From a virus, in IMG/VR virus record IMGVR_UViG_3300010935_000123, positions 1 through 40,284 of that record: a DNA stretch of 40,284 nucleotides. The stretch is one strand, 5' to 3'. A program made the translations under genes and the position numbers. The notes under the pieces were generated by a model. That model was not told the DNA's origin and did not search any database. It saw only the letters and a program-made list of their open reading frames with translations. Shown piece after piece: positions 20,506 through 29,142 of this stretch. Within the stretch, counting starts at the first letter, position 1; each line of letters opens with the position of its first letter.

Positions 20506-22707
20506 TTACTTAGCTAGATTGTTATTATTAGGGGTGTCGCCCATACCAGTAGGAGGATTATATGCACCTCCGATAGCACTAGTTACATCCATAATGCCTC
20601 TACCAATAGTACCTGGGATATCTCCTATGCTATTAGATAAGTTACGTATAGTATCCATAGAGGATTCTGGAAATAGTTTAGCCATTTGCAGTTTTGTATT
20701 AGCTTGCAATACATCTGCAGTTATGCCCATAGATTTTGCTATTCCATTAGGCTCTAGGTTAGCCCATATGGTTTTTAGTTGTGCCCTTGCTTCATCCCTA
20801 GTAAGCCCCTGCGCCTTAAGCTGTGCATCCACAGTAGTAGGGTCAAGCATAAGACTTTTATAATTAGGAGGAACTGCCTTTAGCATAGCTCCTAATATTA
20901 ACCTGCGTGAAGCCCCATCTACATAGTTTGCTTGCATATTATAAGGCTCAGTTACGGCTAAGTCTTTTGGACGCATATTGGCTAATACAGCACCTTCTGT
21001 AGCCTTACTATATTCTTCTTTTATAATGCCAAGTTGTTGTTGTATATAAGCCACCCCTGCAGGGTCTTGACTAACCTTAGCAGCTTCTTGATTCTTCCAA
21101 GCAGCTATATTAAGGTACATATAAGTAGCCCCTCTAGGGATGGCTAAGCTAGATAATCTGCCATTACTCATCTTTATATCCTGCTCAAATGCATTAACAG
21201 CCGCCTTCGCTATAGGATTAGCAGCATGATTCGCCAGACTATACACAGTATCATAAGGTAAGCCAGTAACCCTAGCTACATTATCTGTTACCCTTACCGC
21301 TGGGGCAGCCTCACTATTAGCCTTAGCCGCTAGTTCCTCTGCCTTAGTAGTAGCAGCTAGGTCTACTTTTAGACTATTAAGTCCAGCGTTATTATTTATA
21401 GCCTCAGCAGTAATCTTATCAGCATGAATCCTATCTGCTTCTATTTCCTTAGTCAAAGCCCTAAGCTCTTTCTTACCTGCGGCATCACCACTATAAGCTA
21501 GAGACTCTGCAACCTTTAGCCTATTCTGCTTGGCAAGCATAGTGGGAGTATTCATGTAAGCAGCTACCCCAGCATCTAAAGATTTGCTAGTAAGGTTTAT
21601 AAGGGCTTTTGTCTGCTCCATAGCAGTACCTTTGCCAACTTTTGGAATAGCTATTGGATTAACTAGGCTAGGAGAGATAGCTTCTGTAGGAGTATCTCCA
21701 GGAAGATTAAAACCCGTGAGAGGGTTTAAGCCTAACCGCTTAGCGGCTTCAGGGCGTATAGTGTAGACAGTCTGCCCTGATATTGGGGACTTAATAACTG
21801 CCTGTATATCACTCACGGTAAGCCCTGCTAATATACTATTAGGGTCATGTTGCTTCTCTGTAAGAGCCTTCTGGGTAGCATTGGCAGTACCCTTCTCTGG
21901 TTTGGCAAATAGGCTAGGTAAGTCAGGAATACCATTTAGATGTTTAGCTATAGCCTCTTGGTGTACTGCTTCTTCTGGAGTAGGTTTAGCAGTACTATCA
22001 GGACTAGCAAATATCTTAGGACCACCTGTATCAGGCTTATCTTTAGCAGACACTAAATCAGCTGTCATAGGGTTAATACTACCACTTGGAGTAGCAAGGT
22101 CTCCTATCACCTTATTTGCAACTACTGCTCCTCCTACTAATCCTCCTGTAACTGCCGCACCTTTCGCATATAACTTAGCCTTACTTAATACTTTATCATA
22201 CGTAGCTGCAGCATCTGCCTTATCCAAAGCCTGATTAGCCTTCATTTGTTCTTGAATTGAAGCTTCATGCCTTGCTAGTTGCGCCTTATTAAGCAGACTA
22301 TTATCTATAGGAGCAGATAATTCTGCAGCTGTAGCGTTCTGATGCATTCTAGTAAGTAAGGGACTAGTAGCATCAAGTGCAGTTTTAGCCTGTGCATCGG
22401 CGGTAGTCTTACCAATATTATCCCCTCTTGCTAGTAATTCAGCCTCTGTCTGTGCTTTTTGTACTTCAGTAGCTGTAGCCTTAGCCAAACGACTACTCGC
22501 CACGTACGCATTATACTGGTCAGTTAGTTGCTTCTCAGCCTCCGCTGCCCTAGCAGTAGCTAATGATTGCACTAAACTATTATTATCCTGTATATCCGTA
22601 GCCACTGCTTTCTTTTCAGTGGTCTGTTTTAGGGCATCAAGCAAGGTGCGTTGAGCCTGTGTTCTACCAGAGGATACACCCTCTTCTATTAGCTTTAGTA
22701 TGCTCAT
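20506..22707 (-). CDS. Internal virion protein, 733 aa
   Basis: Helical, Ala/Lys-rich protein with long coiled-coil-like N-terminal half and a Gly-rich hydrophobic segment (GAAVTGGLVGGAVVANKVIG, near 180). The start overlaps the upstream stop as TAATG and has TAGGAG before it. The gene lies between two other ejection-type genes, matching the gp14-gp15-gp16 order of T7-like phages. The assignment comes from order, length and composition. Confidence 0.6.
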   Translation of the reverse strand: MSILKLIEEGVSSGRTQAQRTLLDALKQTTEKKAVATDIQDNNSLVQSLATARAAEAEKQLTDQYNAYVASSRLAKATATEVQKAQTEAELLARGDNIGKTTADAQAKTALDATSPLLTRMHQNATAAELSAPIDNSLLNKAQLARHEASIQEQMKANQALDKADAAATYDKVLSKAKLYAKGAAVTGGLVGGAVVANKVIGDLATPSGSINPMTADLVSAKDKPDTGGPKIFASPDSTAKPTPEEAVHQEAIAKHLNGIPDLPSLFAKPEKGTANATQKALTEKQHDPNSILAGLTVSDIQAVIKSPISGQTVYTIRPEAAKRLGLNPLTGFNLPGDTPTEAISPSLVNPIAIPKVGKGTAMEQTKALINLTSKSLDAGVAAYMNTPTMLAKQNRLKVAESLAYSGDAAGKKELRALTKEIEADRIHADKITAEAINNNAGLNSLKVDLAATTKAEELAAKANSEAAPAVRVTDNVARVTGLPYDTVYSLANHAANPIAKAAVNAFEQDIKMSNGRLSSLAIPRGATYMYLNIAAWKNQEAAKVSQDPAGVAYIQQQLGIIKEEYSKATEGAVLANMRPKDLAVTEPYNMQANYVDGASRRLILGAMLKAVPPNYKSLMLDPTTVDAQLKAQGLTRDEARAQLKTIWANLEPNGIAKSMGITADVLQANTKLQMAKLFPESSMDTIRNLSNSIGDIPGTIGRGIMDVTSAIGGAYNPPTGMGDTPNNNNLAK

Positions 22708-23756
22708 TATCTAGCTCCTAATGGATTAGACGGACTCCATAAACCATACTGATTAGGTACAACAGCTGTACCTGTATTATTAAGGCTAACACCATACTGG
22801 TTAGCTAACTGGTTTATATCAGTAGGTTGGACAGCCCATCCTGCCGTATTATTTTGCTGGTTAGCCTGTGCTTGTTGTAGAAGTTGATTAAGGACTCCAT
22901 TACCAGACGCGTTAAGAACTCCCTGATTTTTAAGTTTCTGAACCTCTAGGTTATTAGTATTAGTAGCCCCTGCCATAGCCTGTGCAATAACATCATGGGC
23001 TGCTGCTACAGCGGCTGCAGACTGGTCTGACCTAGCTTGCTGTGCTAGCCTCAGTTGTTCAAGCTGCAACTGTGAAGCATTATTAGATTGTGTATTAGCT
23101 ACATTAGTAGCATTAACACCTGCCTGTAATGTCGCTTGGGCTGCATCATGCTGCTGTGCCCTAGTAGCCTGTCCTGCATTATTAGCCATAGCAATAGCCA
23201 ATCTATTAGCTACATCATTCTGGTTTATCTGTAGGCTATTAGCTAACTGGGCTATTACATCCTTCGATTGGCTAGCATCGTGTGCCGCTGAACGCGCATT
23301 ATTAGCTTGGTTGGTACTAAAGGTATTAGCTATACTAGTCTGGTTATTAGCTGCATTCATTAAAAATTGATTAGCCTGATTTGCAAGATTAGTATCGCGA
23401 TTGGTAACAGTCTGGTTAAGATTGTTTAGGCTACTTAGCTGAGACGCCATAAAATTCGCTCTAGTAGATTCCGCTTGATTAGCTAACTGCCCTTGGGATA
23501 GGGCTGCATTAGCTGCGGCATTATCTGCTCCATTCTGTACTAGCAGCGCTTGCATAGCACTACCACTTGTACCTGCATTATGTGATGCAGCGGTAAGTTG
23601 AGGGAGTGTAGCCTGCATAAACTGCCTAGAGGCTGCTTGATTTCTCTGCAGATTATTAGCATCAGATGTAGCTGCATCTTGTCCTAGGGCAGCAGTAGAC
23701 AACTGCGTGATTAAAGCCTCTAAAGGGTTCCCGGTTGTTGTACCTAGAATAGCCAT
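22707..23756 (-). CDS. Ala/Asn/Gln-rich internal virion protein, 349 aa
   Basis: More than half of the sequence is Ala, Asn, Gln, Ser and Thr (for example NQANQFLMNAANNQT), with periodic small and polar residues expected of long helices. No signal peptide or enzyme motif is seen. It starts with TAATG overlap and AGGAGGT. The composition and place before two large virion proteins fit a gp14-like ejection protein that forms a pore in the outer membrane. This is inference from context. Confidence 0.6.
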   Translation of the reverse strand: MAILGTTTGNPLEALITQLSTAALGQDAATSDANNLQRNQAASRQFMQATLPQLTAASHNAGTSGSAMQALLVQNGADNAAANAALSQGQLANQAESTRANFMASQLSSLNNLNQTVTNRDTNLANQANQFLMNAANNQTSIANTFSTNQANNARSAAHDASQSKDVIAQLANSLQINQNDVANRLAIAMANNAGQATRAQQHDAAQATLQAGVNATNVANTQSNNASQLQLEQLRLAQQARSDQSAAAVAAAHDVIAQAMAGATNTNNLEVQKLKNQGVLNASGNGVLNQLLQQAQANQQNNTAGWAVQPTDINQLANQYGVSLNNTGTAVVPNQYGLWSPSNPLGAR

Positions 23757-26700
23757 TATCTTTTACCTCCTGATTCACCTGAAAACTCTAGGTGTTTAAG
23801 CTCAAACTCTCCTACTAATCTAATCCTGAACCACTTACCTGTCAAGGTCTTAAATAAGTGACATATAGCATTTTGACTAGCTATACTGGCAGTCATAGGT
23901 AAGTACAAAGTAGTACCATCTAAACTACCATATACCTCTAATAGAGTACCAGAGTCCTGTGTAAAGGTTGCTTTAACTTCCAATAACCTTGTTATTCCCG
24001 ACCTATTGAACCCTAAATCTCCATACTCTACAAAGGAAGTTGGATTAACTTTAGTACATATAGCTAACACACCAGAGGCGTTTACTATACCTATAGTGGA
24101 GGCTAGATTCTTAAAGGAATATAAGGTGTTAATATCCCCTGTGATAGGGTTAATTGCTCTAGCATTTATGGGTGAAAAGTCAAATAGGGCTAAGAAGGGC
24201 TGGTCACAGCTGCCCCAAGACTGTAGTCTTTCATCATACACTATAGCCCTTGAATACACAGGAGCATAAGGGCTTATTGAGCCTGATGCCGCAATAAAAC
24301 TACTCGCAGGTATAACAAGACTAGGAACAGCTGGTACTCCTGCTCTGCCAGGAATAAATATATCGGGTACTGTATAGCCTGGGACTGTGTACTTAACTGT
24401 ACTACCCGGGATTATAATTCCAGGGATTGTATAGCCTGGGATGCTACCATTTATAATCTTTACTGCTGGTACTGTATAGCCTGGAATTAGAAATCCAGGA
24501 ATAGCAGTCACAGCTGCTATGGTGTATCCAGGTATTGTATAGCCTGGGATTGTAAACCCTGGGAGAACCTCTGTAGTAGGAGCAGGAGCCGTTTGTGTAA
24601 TATTTATAGTAGAATTAGTAGCAGCATGCCCTGTACCTGTACCAATCTGTGCAGTGGTATTAAAATCTGTAGGAAGTAGTACTCTACTACCATCCATTAA
24701 GATAATATAAAAGGCTACTGTAGCCCAGATACTACTACCCGCAACTGCGTACTGAAACTGTAAGGTTCCTTGACCACCTCCGTCTGCGGGTACGTATGTT
24801 AGCATATTATCCATAACGTACTTAGCTAGGTAAGCCTTCTTAATAGCGGTCATAACCTGCATAGTCATGGCTCTTAAGCTAGAGGTATCATTAGAATACA
24901 TTTGTGTAGTGTTTATAATGCTTGCAGTAGGAAACATATTCCCTGTTGAGGTTGGCAGCGCATCCTGCATAACATAATAGTTTACTCTAGGCATCAGCTG
25001 ATTACCAAAAAGGTTATCATAGTTAGGCTTAATATACGCTAAGGTAGTATAGCTTATGTTTACCCTTCCATTTGCTTCGGTAGCATTTGCAAATCCGCCA
25101 CTGCTATAACTTAATAAGGCTCCTCCAGGATACCCCTCTGATTCCCAATTACCAATAGCTTTCCAGTAGGTTGCTATAGTAGATGAGGCTATATCTAGCC
25201 CTGCTTTTAACCCTGTGGCTACTGTGCTTACTGTTTGCCCTGTTGTATATAGGTCTGGTGTAGGGTCTCCTATTACACTGTCACTGCTCCACTTCCAGGT
25301 ACCTCCTATTTCTTTAAGTTCAGAATAGCGTAAAGCTCCTATTACTACCCAGCCGGGGTTCTTAAGTATGTCTCCCTTATGCGGTACTATTACGTAGGAT
25401 TGGCTAACATTATAGGTGGTAGGTTGTATTCCCCTTGGGGCTGCTGAAGTAGCTGTCACTGCTTGAGCGGCTGCCTCAGACTGCGTAGTATAACCATGCT
25501 CTAAATAGTTCCCAGATATTTCGGCTACATAATAAGTACCTCCGATAGCAAGCCCATAATACCACGTAGCATAGGCTCCACGCTGTATCGCATACATGGC
25601 AGGATTATAATACAAGGGAAAGCTAGCTTCTACATTAGTAGGAGCCACTATATTTATATGTGGAGTATTGGCTACCCATAATACTTGACTAGGAGGAACA
25701 GGAGGTACAGGGGTCTGTGGCTGTTTAGTAGGAGGTATGGGGATTGTTACAGGAGGTACGATAATATCTGGTATAATAGTATCAGGTACTGTGTAGGAGG
25801 AGCCTCCTGGAATATCTGGAACCCATAGGTCAGGTACAACTACAGGAGGAATATTGATAGAGGCTAAGCTATAACCTGGGATATTGATAGGAGGAATATT
25901 TATAGGAGGTATGCTATTGCTATAAATCTTATCAGGTACTGTAAATCCTTTAATAGTTCTAGACGCGGTACCAGGAATAGCAGGTATTCCAGGCAAACTA
26001 GTAGCTACTCCTGGATTTAAGTTAGACGACCCCATACTAGCTATGCTAGGAGTAAAAGATATAGCTAAATACCTATTCTGTAAATAGTCTAATCTAGGAA
26101 ATAGCGTAGAAGCTTGTATATATCTACTTAACCTTGGGTCGATTTCTGTTAGCTTACCACCCCTTATTAGATAAACTCCGTCTCCTGTTATAACATATTG
26201 GTCTCCTGTAGCCATAGCTGTGCAAGATAGCGGACTTAATACCCCCTGCATATCTGATACAGTAAGATACCTAAATACCTCTGAGCCACCTGTATATACT
26301 GCTTCTAATATACTAGATGTTGCATATATAACAAAACCTTCTGGCTTTCCTAAGATGCTAATAATTCTGCCTTGTAAAGCTGTAGGAGTTACAACATTAG
26401 CTAGAGTACTAACACTAGGGGTAAAGTCCATAGGGTCAATATCACTAGATGTATAAATAGCCCCAGCTATATCCCAAAGCCCTAATCTCCCACGAGCGGC
26501 AAATATACCCGCTACGTTAGTGATAGTTACAAAATTAGGTACTAGCAATTCCCAAGTAAGTCCATCTAGGCTCATACGCAGAATGTGACTAGCCCCCTCC
26601 CTTCCTATATATAATCTACGGTCTAGCACACACCAAGACCATGCGGCTTTTACAGGAAGGGGTATATTAGCTATGGGCTGTTCTACATAAGTAGCATCAA

Positions 26701-27340
26701 TAGTTGTAGCCGTTGTAGCAATGGTCAGGTTATGGGTTATAGTCTTATATACATATGAGATAGTGGCTGTATAAGCAGCAGGTAGTGGAGTCAGAGGGTC
26801 TGCAGTAAGTAGTAGAGATAGGCTTACAGTATCTACGATAGTTGCACCAATATGCATTGGTAGTGATACAGGTATAGTATCTGCAACAAGCGTAGCTGTA
26901 TCTGTGATAGTTAAAATAGCAGGTAGATACCCTACTAAAGTCTCTGTTAACCTATCCGCCATAGTTAGTTTATATATCCCACCCACTATAGCATTGCTTG
27001 GCAAGGTAGCCTGAGTAGTATCCCAAGTGACTCCATCTAAACTAAATAAGGCTCCATCATTCCCAAGGGCTATTAGTGTATTGTTATTACTCTGGTCTCT
27101 AAAGATAAAAGCATGCTCTATAGAGTATCCTAGTGGAGGAAGGTTAAGGGGATTTGCACCAAAAAAAGATGCCATACCCTCTGGAGTAGGAATGGCATTA
27201 GCTAGGTCTATGACCTGAATAGCATTATTCATATTACTATATATGCCATCGCCTAAAGGGTCAGCTTTATTATCTACATACTCTTGTCCAAATGGAAAAG
27301 TAGTCTTATGTAAGTCTACGACATATGTACGCTTTGCCAT
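23756..27340 (-). CDS. Giant nozzle-like tail protein with IPGYT repeats, 1194 aa
   Basis: The N-terminal 450 residues carry propeller-like repeats (LIALGNDGALFSLDGVTWD, RLYIGREGASHILRMSLDGLTWE, YVITGDGVYLIRGG) like those of podoviral tail-nozzle proteins (T7 gp12/P22 gp10 analogues). Two proline-rich repeat blocks interrupt the rest. Block 1 (about 460-553) has IPPINIPPINIPG. Block 2 (about 927-1013) has repeated IPGYT and VPGYT. The C-terminal 170 residues look like a beta domain. It is larger than T7 gp12 (about 790 aa), mainly through these insertions. It starts at TAATG with AGGAGA. Confidence 0.7.
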   Translation of the reverse strand: MAKRTYVVDLHKTTFPFGQEYVDNKADPLGDGIYSNMNNAIQVIDLANAIPTPEGMASFFGANPLNLPPLGYSIEHAFIFRDQSNNNTLIALGNDGALFSLDGVTWDTTQATLPSNAIVGGIYKLTMADRLTETLVGYLPAILTITDTATLVADTIPVSLPMHIGATIVDTVSLSLLLTADPLTPLPAAYTATISYVYKTITHNLTIATTATTIDATYVEQPIANIPLPVKAAWSWCVLDRRLYIGREGASHILRMSLDGLTWELLVPNFVTITNVAGIFAARGRLGLWDIAGAIYTSSDIDPMDFTPSVSTLANVVTPTALQGRIISILGKPEGFVIYATSSILEAVYTGGSEVFRYLTVSDMQGVLSPLSCTAMATGDQYVITGDGVYLIRGGKLTEIDPRLSRYIQASTLFPRLDYLQNRYLAISFTPSIASMGSSNLNPGVATSLPGIPAIPGTASRTIKGFTVPDKIYSNSIPPINIPPINIPGYSLASINIPPVVVPDLWVPDIPGGSSYTVPDTIIPDIIVPPVTIPIPPTKQPQTPVPPVPPSQVLWVANTPHINIVAPTNVEASFPLYYNPAMYAIQRGAYATWYYGLAIGGTYYVAEISGNYLEHGYTTQSEAAAQAVTATSAAPRGIQPTTYNVSQSYVIVPHKGDILKNPGWVVIGALRYSELKEIGGTWKWSSDSVIGDPTPDLYTTGQTVSTVATGLKAGLDIASSTIATYWKAIGNWESEGYPGGALLSYSSGGFANATEANGRVNISYTTLAYIKPNYDNLFGNQLMPRVNYYVMQDALPTSTGNMFPTASIINTTQMYSNDTSSLRAMTMQVMTAIKKAYLAKYVMDNMLTYVPADGGGQGTLQFQYAVAGSSIWATVAFYIILMDGSRVLLPTDFNTTAQIGTGTGHAATNSTINITQTAPAPTTEVLPGFTIPGYTIPGYTIAAVTAIPGFLIPGYTVPAVKIINGSIPGYTIPGIIIPGSTVKYTVPGYTVPDIFIPGRAGVPAVPSLVIPASSFIAASGSISPYAPVYSRAIVYDERLQSWGSCDQPFLALFDFSPINARAINPITGDINTLYSFKNLASTIGIVNASGVLAICTKVNPTSFVEYGDLGFNRSGITRLLEVKATFTQDSGTLLEVYGSLDGTTLYLPMTASIASQNAICHLFKTLTGKWFRIRLVGEFELKHLEFSGESGGKR

Positions 27341-27726
27341 TATACTCTCCTAGTGGATGCAGGGTTAGCCAAGCCAGCCCATGTTACGATTTCTTGTATG
27401 TATAGAGTTCCAGCAACTGTTACTCCTAAGGCAGACAAGCCAATTAAGCTCATATTAGGAGAGATAGTTATATATGTATTCTTTGGTAGGAATAGATTAT
27501 TCCCTGAAGCTACTGCTGCTACAGGAGCAGCCCCAAAACCTAGCATGCAATCCTGCGTAGCATATAGCTGATATACTTTATCTATAGCAAGAGACGTAGT
27601 ATCTATAGCTGTCATAGCAGATAGCGTAAATGGGAACACTACTAGATGAACAGGCTTGATAATGTCTGGTCTAATCTGCACTCCCTGCTGTGTAGCAAAT
27701 GGATAGGAATCAAATGGGGCTGCCAT
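27340..27726 (-). CDS. Small virion-type beta protein, 128 aa (paralogue of 31114-31437)
   Basis: The product shares a pattern with the 107-aa product of 31114-31437: Y-x3-T-x-DC, a Gly/Ala turn, then LPKN. Here this reads YQLYATQDCMLGFG and LFLPKNTYITIS. The other has YEFVSTADCYIALG and YWLPKNGIVSAIS. This suggests a duplicated structural fold. No ribosome site is seen before the ATG, so coupling to the upstream gene is likely. Probably a tail or head adaptor or decoration protein, by inference. Confidence 0.6.
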   Translation of the reverse strand: MAAPFDSYPFATQQGVQIRPDIIKPVHLVVFPFTLSAMTAIDTTSLAIDKVYQLYATQDCMLGFGAAPVAAVASGNNLFLPKNTYITISPNMSLIGLSALGVTVAGTLYIQEIVTWAGLANPASTRRV

Positions 27727-27729
27727 GGT

Positions 27730-27948
27730 TTAACTATTATCAGCTACAGTTAATTTCTTACCCTTTAACTGGTCTACAATATCCTGTACAGTATTATCTA
27801 CTACATCATTAGTAGACATATCTTTTAACTTTAATAAGCCATAGATAACTAGGCGTGTCATAAAACGCTCAGAGATTGCCTTGAAAGCTAGCTTACCTAC
27901 CATAGCCATTAGTGATTCTTTTAAGATATTTAGAATAATCCCAATCAT
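27730..27948 (-). CDS. Holin-like small membrane-active protein, 72 aa
   Basis: I start at ATG 27948, which follows AAGGAG with eight-base spacing. The N-terminus (MIGIILNILKESLMAMVGKLAFKAI) is hydrophobic or amphipathic, and a charged C-terminal half follows. It overlaps the DUF5675-like gene by a few bases. Location in the lysis cassette and the hydrophobic helix suggest a holin, but a soluble regulator is possible. No family is recognised. Confidence 0.5.
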   Translation of the reverse strand: MIGIILNILKESLMAMVGKLAFKAISERFMTRLVIYGLLKLKDMSTNDVVDNTVQDIVDQLKGKKLTVADNS

Positions 27949-28367
27949 GCTGTAGCTCCTTGCCCCGTACAATCTTCTATATATAGATGAAATCTAGGTG
28001 TTTCTTCCGCCTTATTCATCAACTCATTAAAGCCTTTTCTACTACTTAATACAGCTAACTTACCATAGAGAGGCTCAAACTGCTCCCCTACTAATATGCA
28101 GCCTTCACTATCCTTCATAGGAATATTACCCCTATGCATTAGGATATTAGTACGTCCATCTACATCATCCAACTTAACACACTTACCCTTACTAGGAGAA
28201 TCATGCACTTGACATATATATCTTCCAATAGGTATGCAACTAATATTAGCTTTATTGGCTAAGTCTGGACGTTCTGCGGTAAGTGCAAAAGGTACCCCCT
28301 CATTGTCAATAAGTACCCCAAATACTCCAGTCTTTAGCTTAGCTATTCGTTTCAAGGTTATAATCAT
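27945..28367 (-). CDS. DUF5675-like lysis-cassette protein, 140 aa
   Basis: The motifs TLKRIAKLKTGVFGVL, IPIGRYICQVHDSPSKGKC and NILMHRGNIPMKDSEGCILVG match the DUF5675 family of phage proteins. The H-x-G-N ... D-S-x-G-C arrangement recalls peptidoglycan-cutting or L,D-transpeptidase-like folds. It lies between a membrane coiled-coil protein and a holin-like protein and is the best endolysin candidate in the window. No classical lysozyme or amidase is seen. The biochemical activity of the family is uncertain. Confidence 0.65.
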   Translation of the reverse strand: MIITLKRIAKLKTGVFGVLIDNEGVPFALTAERPDLANKANISCIPIGRYICQVHDSPSKGKCVKLDDVDGRTNILMHRGNIPMKDSEGCILVGEQFEPLYGKLAVLSSRKGFNELMNKAEETPRFHLYIEDCTGQGATA

Positions 28368-28651
28368 TTCCTCTCCTTTGCCTGCTCTATCATGAACTTA
28401 TTTAAGTCCCTTCGTACTCCATGTAAGGATTCAAGTATCTTAGCAGACGTAAGCTCCTGCCTCTTTTGCATAGCAGTGGTTTGTACCGTATATAAAGCAA
28501 GCCTTTGTTTTGTTAATTCAAGGTCATTACGTAGAGAGTCTACCCAAGTTATCCCACTAACTATTGCTAGTAGTATAACTACTATAGTGCCTAAGGTAAC
28601 CTCCTTTTTCATATGCCAAGGGATATCAAGTGACTGCACTTCAGTATTCAT
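28364..28651 (-). CDS. Single-TM coiled-coil protein (spanin- or holin-like), 95 aa
   Basis: I start at ATG 28651, after GGGAG; the ORF can extend to a TTG at 28663. One membrane helix (VTLGTIVVILLAIVSGITWV, about residues 18-37) precedes a long charged helical region with heptad spacing. This N-in, coiled-coil-out layout is that of an i-spanin or similar lysis protein. It overlaps the DUF5675-like gene by ATGA. No o-spanin with a lipobox is seen. Confidence 0.6.
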   Translation of the reverse strand: MNTEVQSLDIPWHMKKEVTLGTIVVILLAIVSGITWVDSLRNDLELTKQRLALYTVQTTAMQKRQELTSAKILESLHGVRRDLNKFMIEQAKERK

Positions 28652-29142
28652 ACTAACTCCCAATCAGCCTGCTCTAGGGCTTTAGGGAGTGTAACTACGC
28701 TTGCCTTAGTACGTCCTGTCTCTTGCATTGCAGCATTATGAGTAACAATATCAGGCATGAAAGGTAATACATCTGCTACAGTGCCTTGTTTATATACAAT
28801 AGCTTTTACAGGTGCAGGCTTGGCTACGGGAGCCATAGGGTCAACCTGCATAGGTGGTGTAGGCTGCACAGCAAAAGCATCTTGCGCATGTAGTACAACA
28901 AGTGGCAACTTAAACTGCAGTATCATAGCCTCAATCTGCGCTAGCGATTGGGAGCGTGTGCCTACTACAAATAAAGTACTTGCCCCGTTTACTCCTACTC
29001 CTTGCCACTGTGCATCAATAGACACTAGGGCTGTATGTAAAATTTCCTGCTGAGGCGTTGCAGTAGGGTTACCTTTTGCATCAGGAGGTGGTAAGTCTAG
29101 CTTTAGCCCAGTTGGGGCAGTAATTAACAGGACAATATTCAT
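28648..29142 (-). CDS. Hypothetical late protein, 164 aa
   Basis: The N-terminus is hydrophobic (MNIVLLITAPTGLKL), the centre is a beta-alpha mix, a Pro/Ala-rich linker lies near residues 95-115 (QPTPPMQVDPMAPVAKPAP), and a C-terminal domain follows. No strong ribosome site is visible; the start overlaps the fibre gene stop as ATGA. It lies between the fibre-like gene and the lysis genes and may be a tail-fibre assembly or minor virion protein. The family is not recognised. Confidence 0.55.
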   Translation of the reverse strand: MNIVLLITAPTGLKLDLPPPDAKGNPTATPQQEILHTALVSIDAQWQGVGVNGASTLFVVGTRSQSLAQIEAMILQFKLPLVVLHAQDAFAVQPTPPMQVDPMAPVAKPAPVKAIVYKQGTVADVLPFMPDIVTHNAAMQETGRTKASVVTLPKALEQADWELV

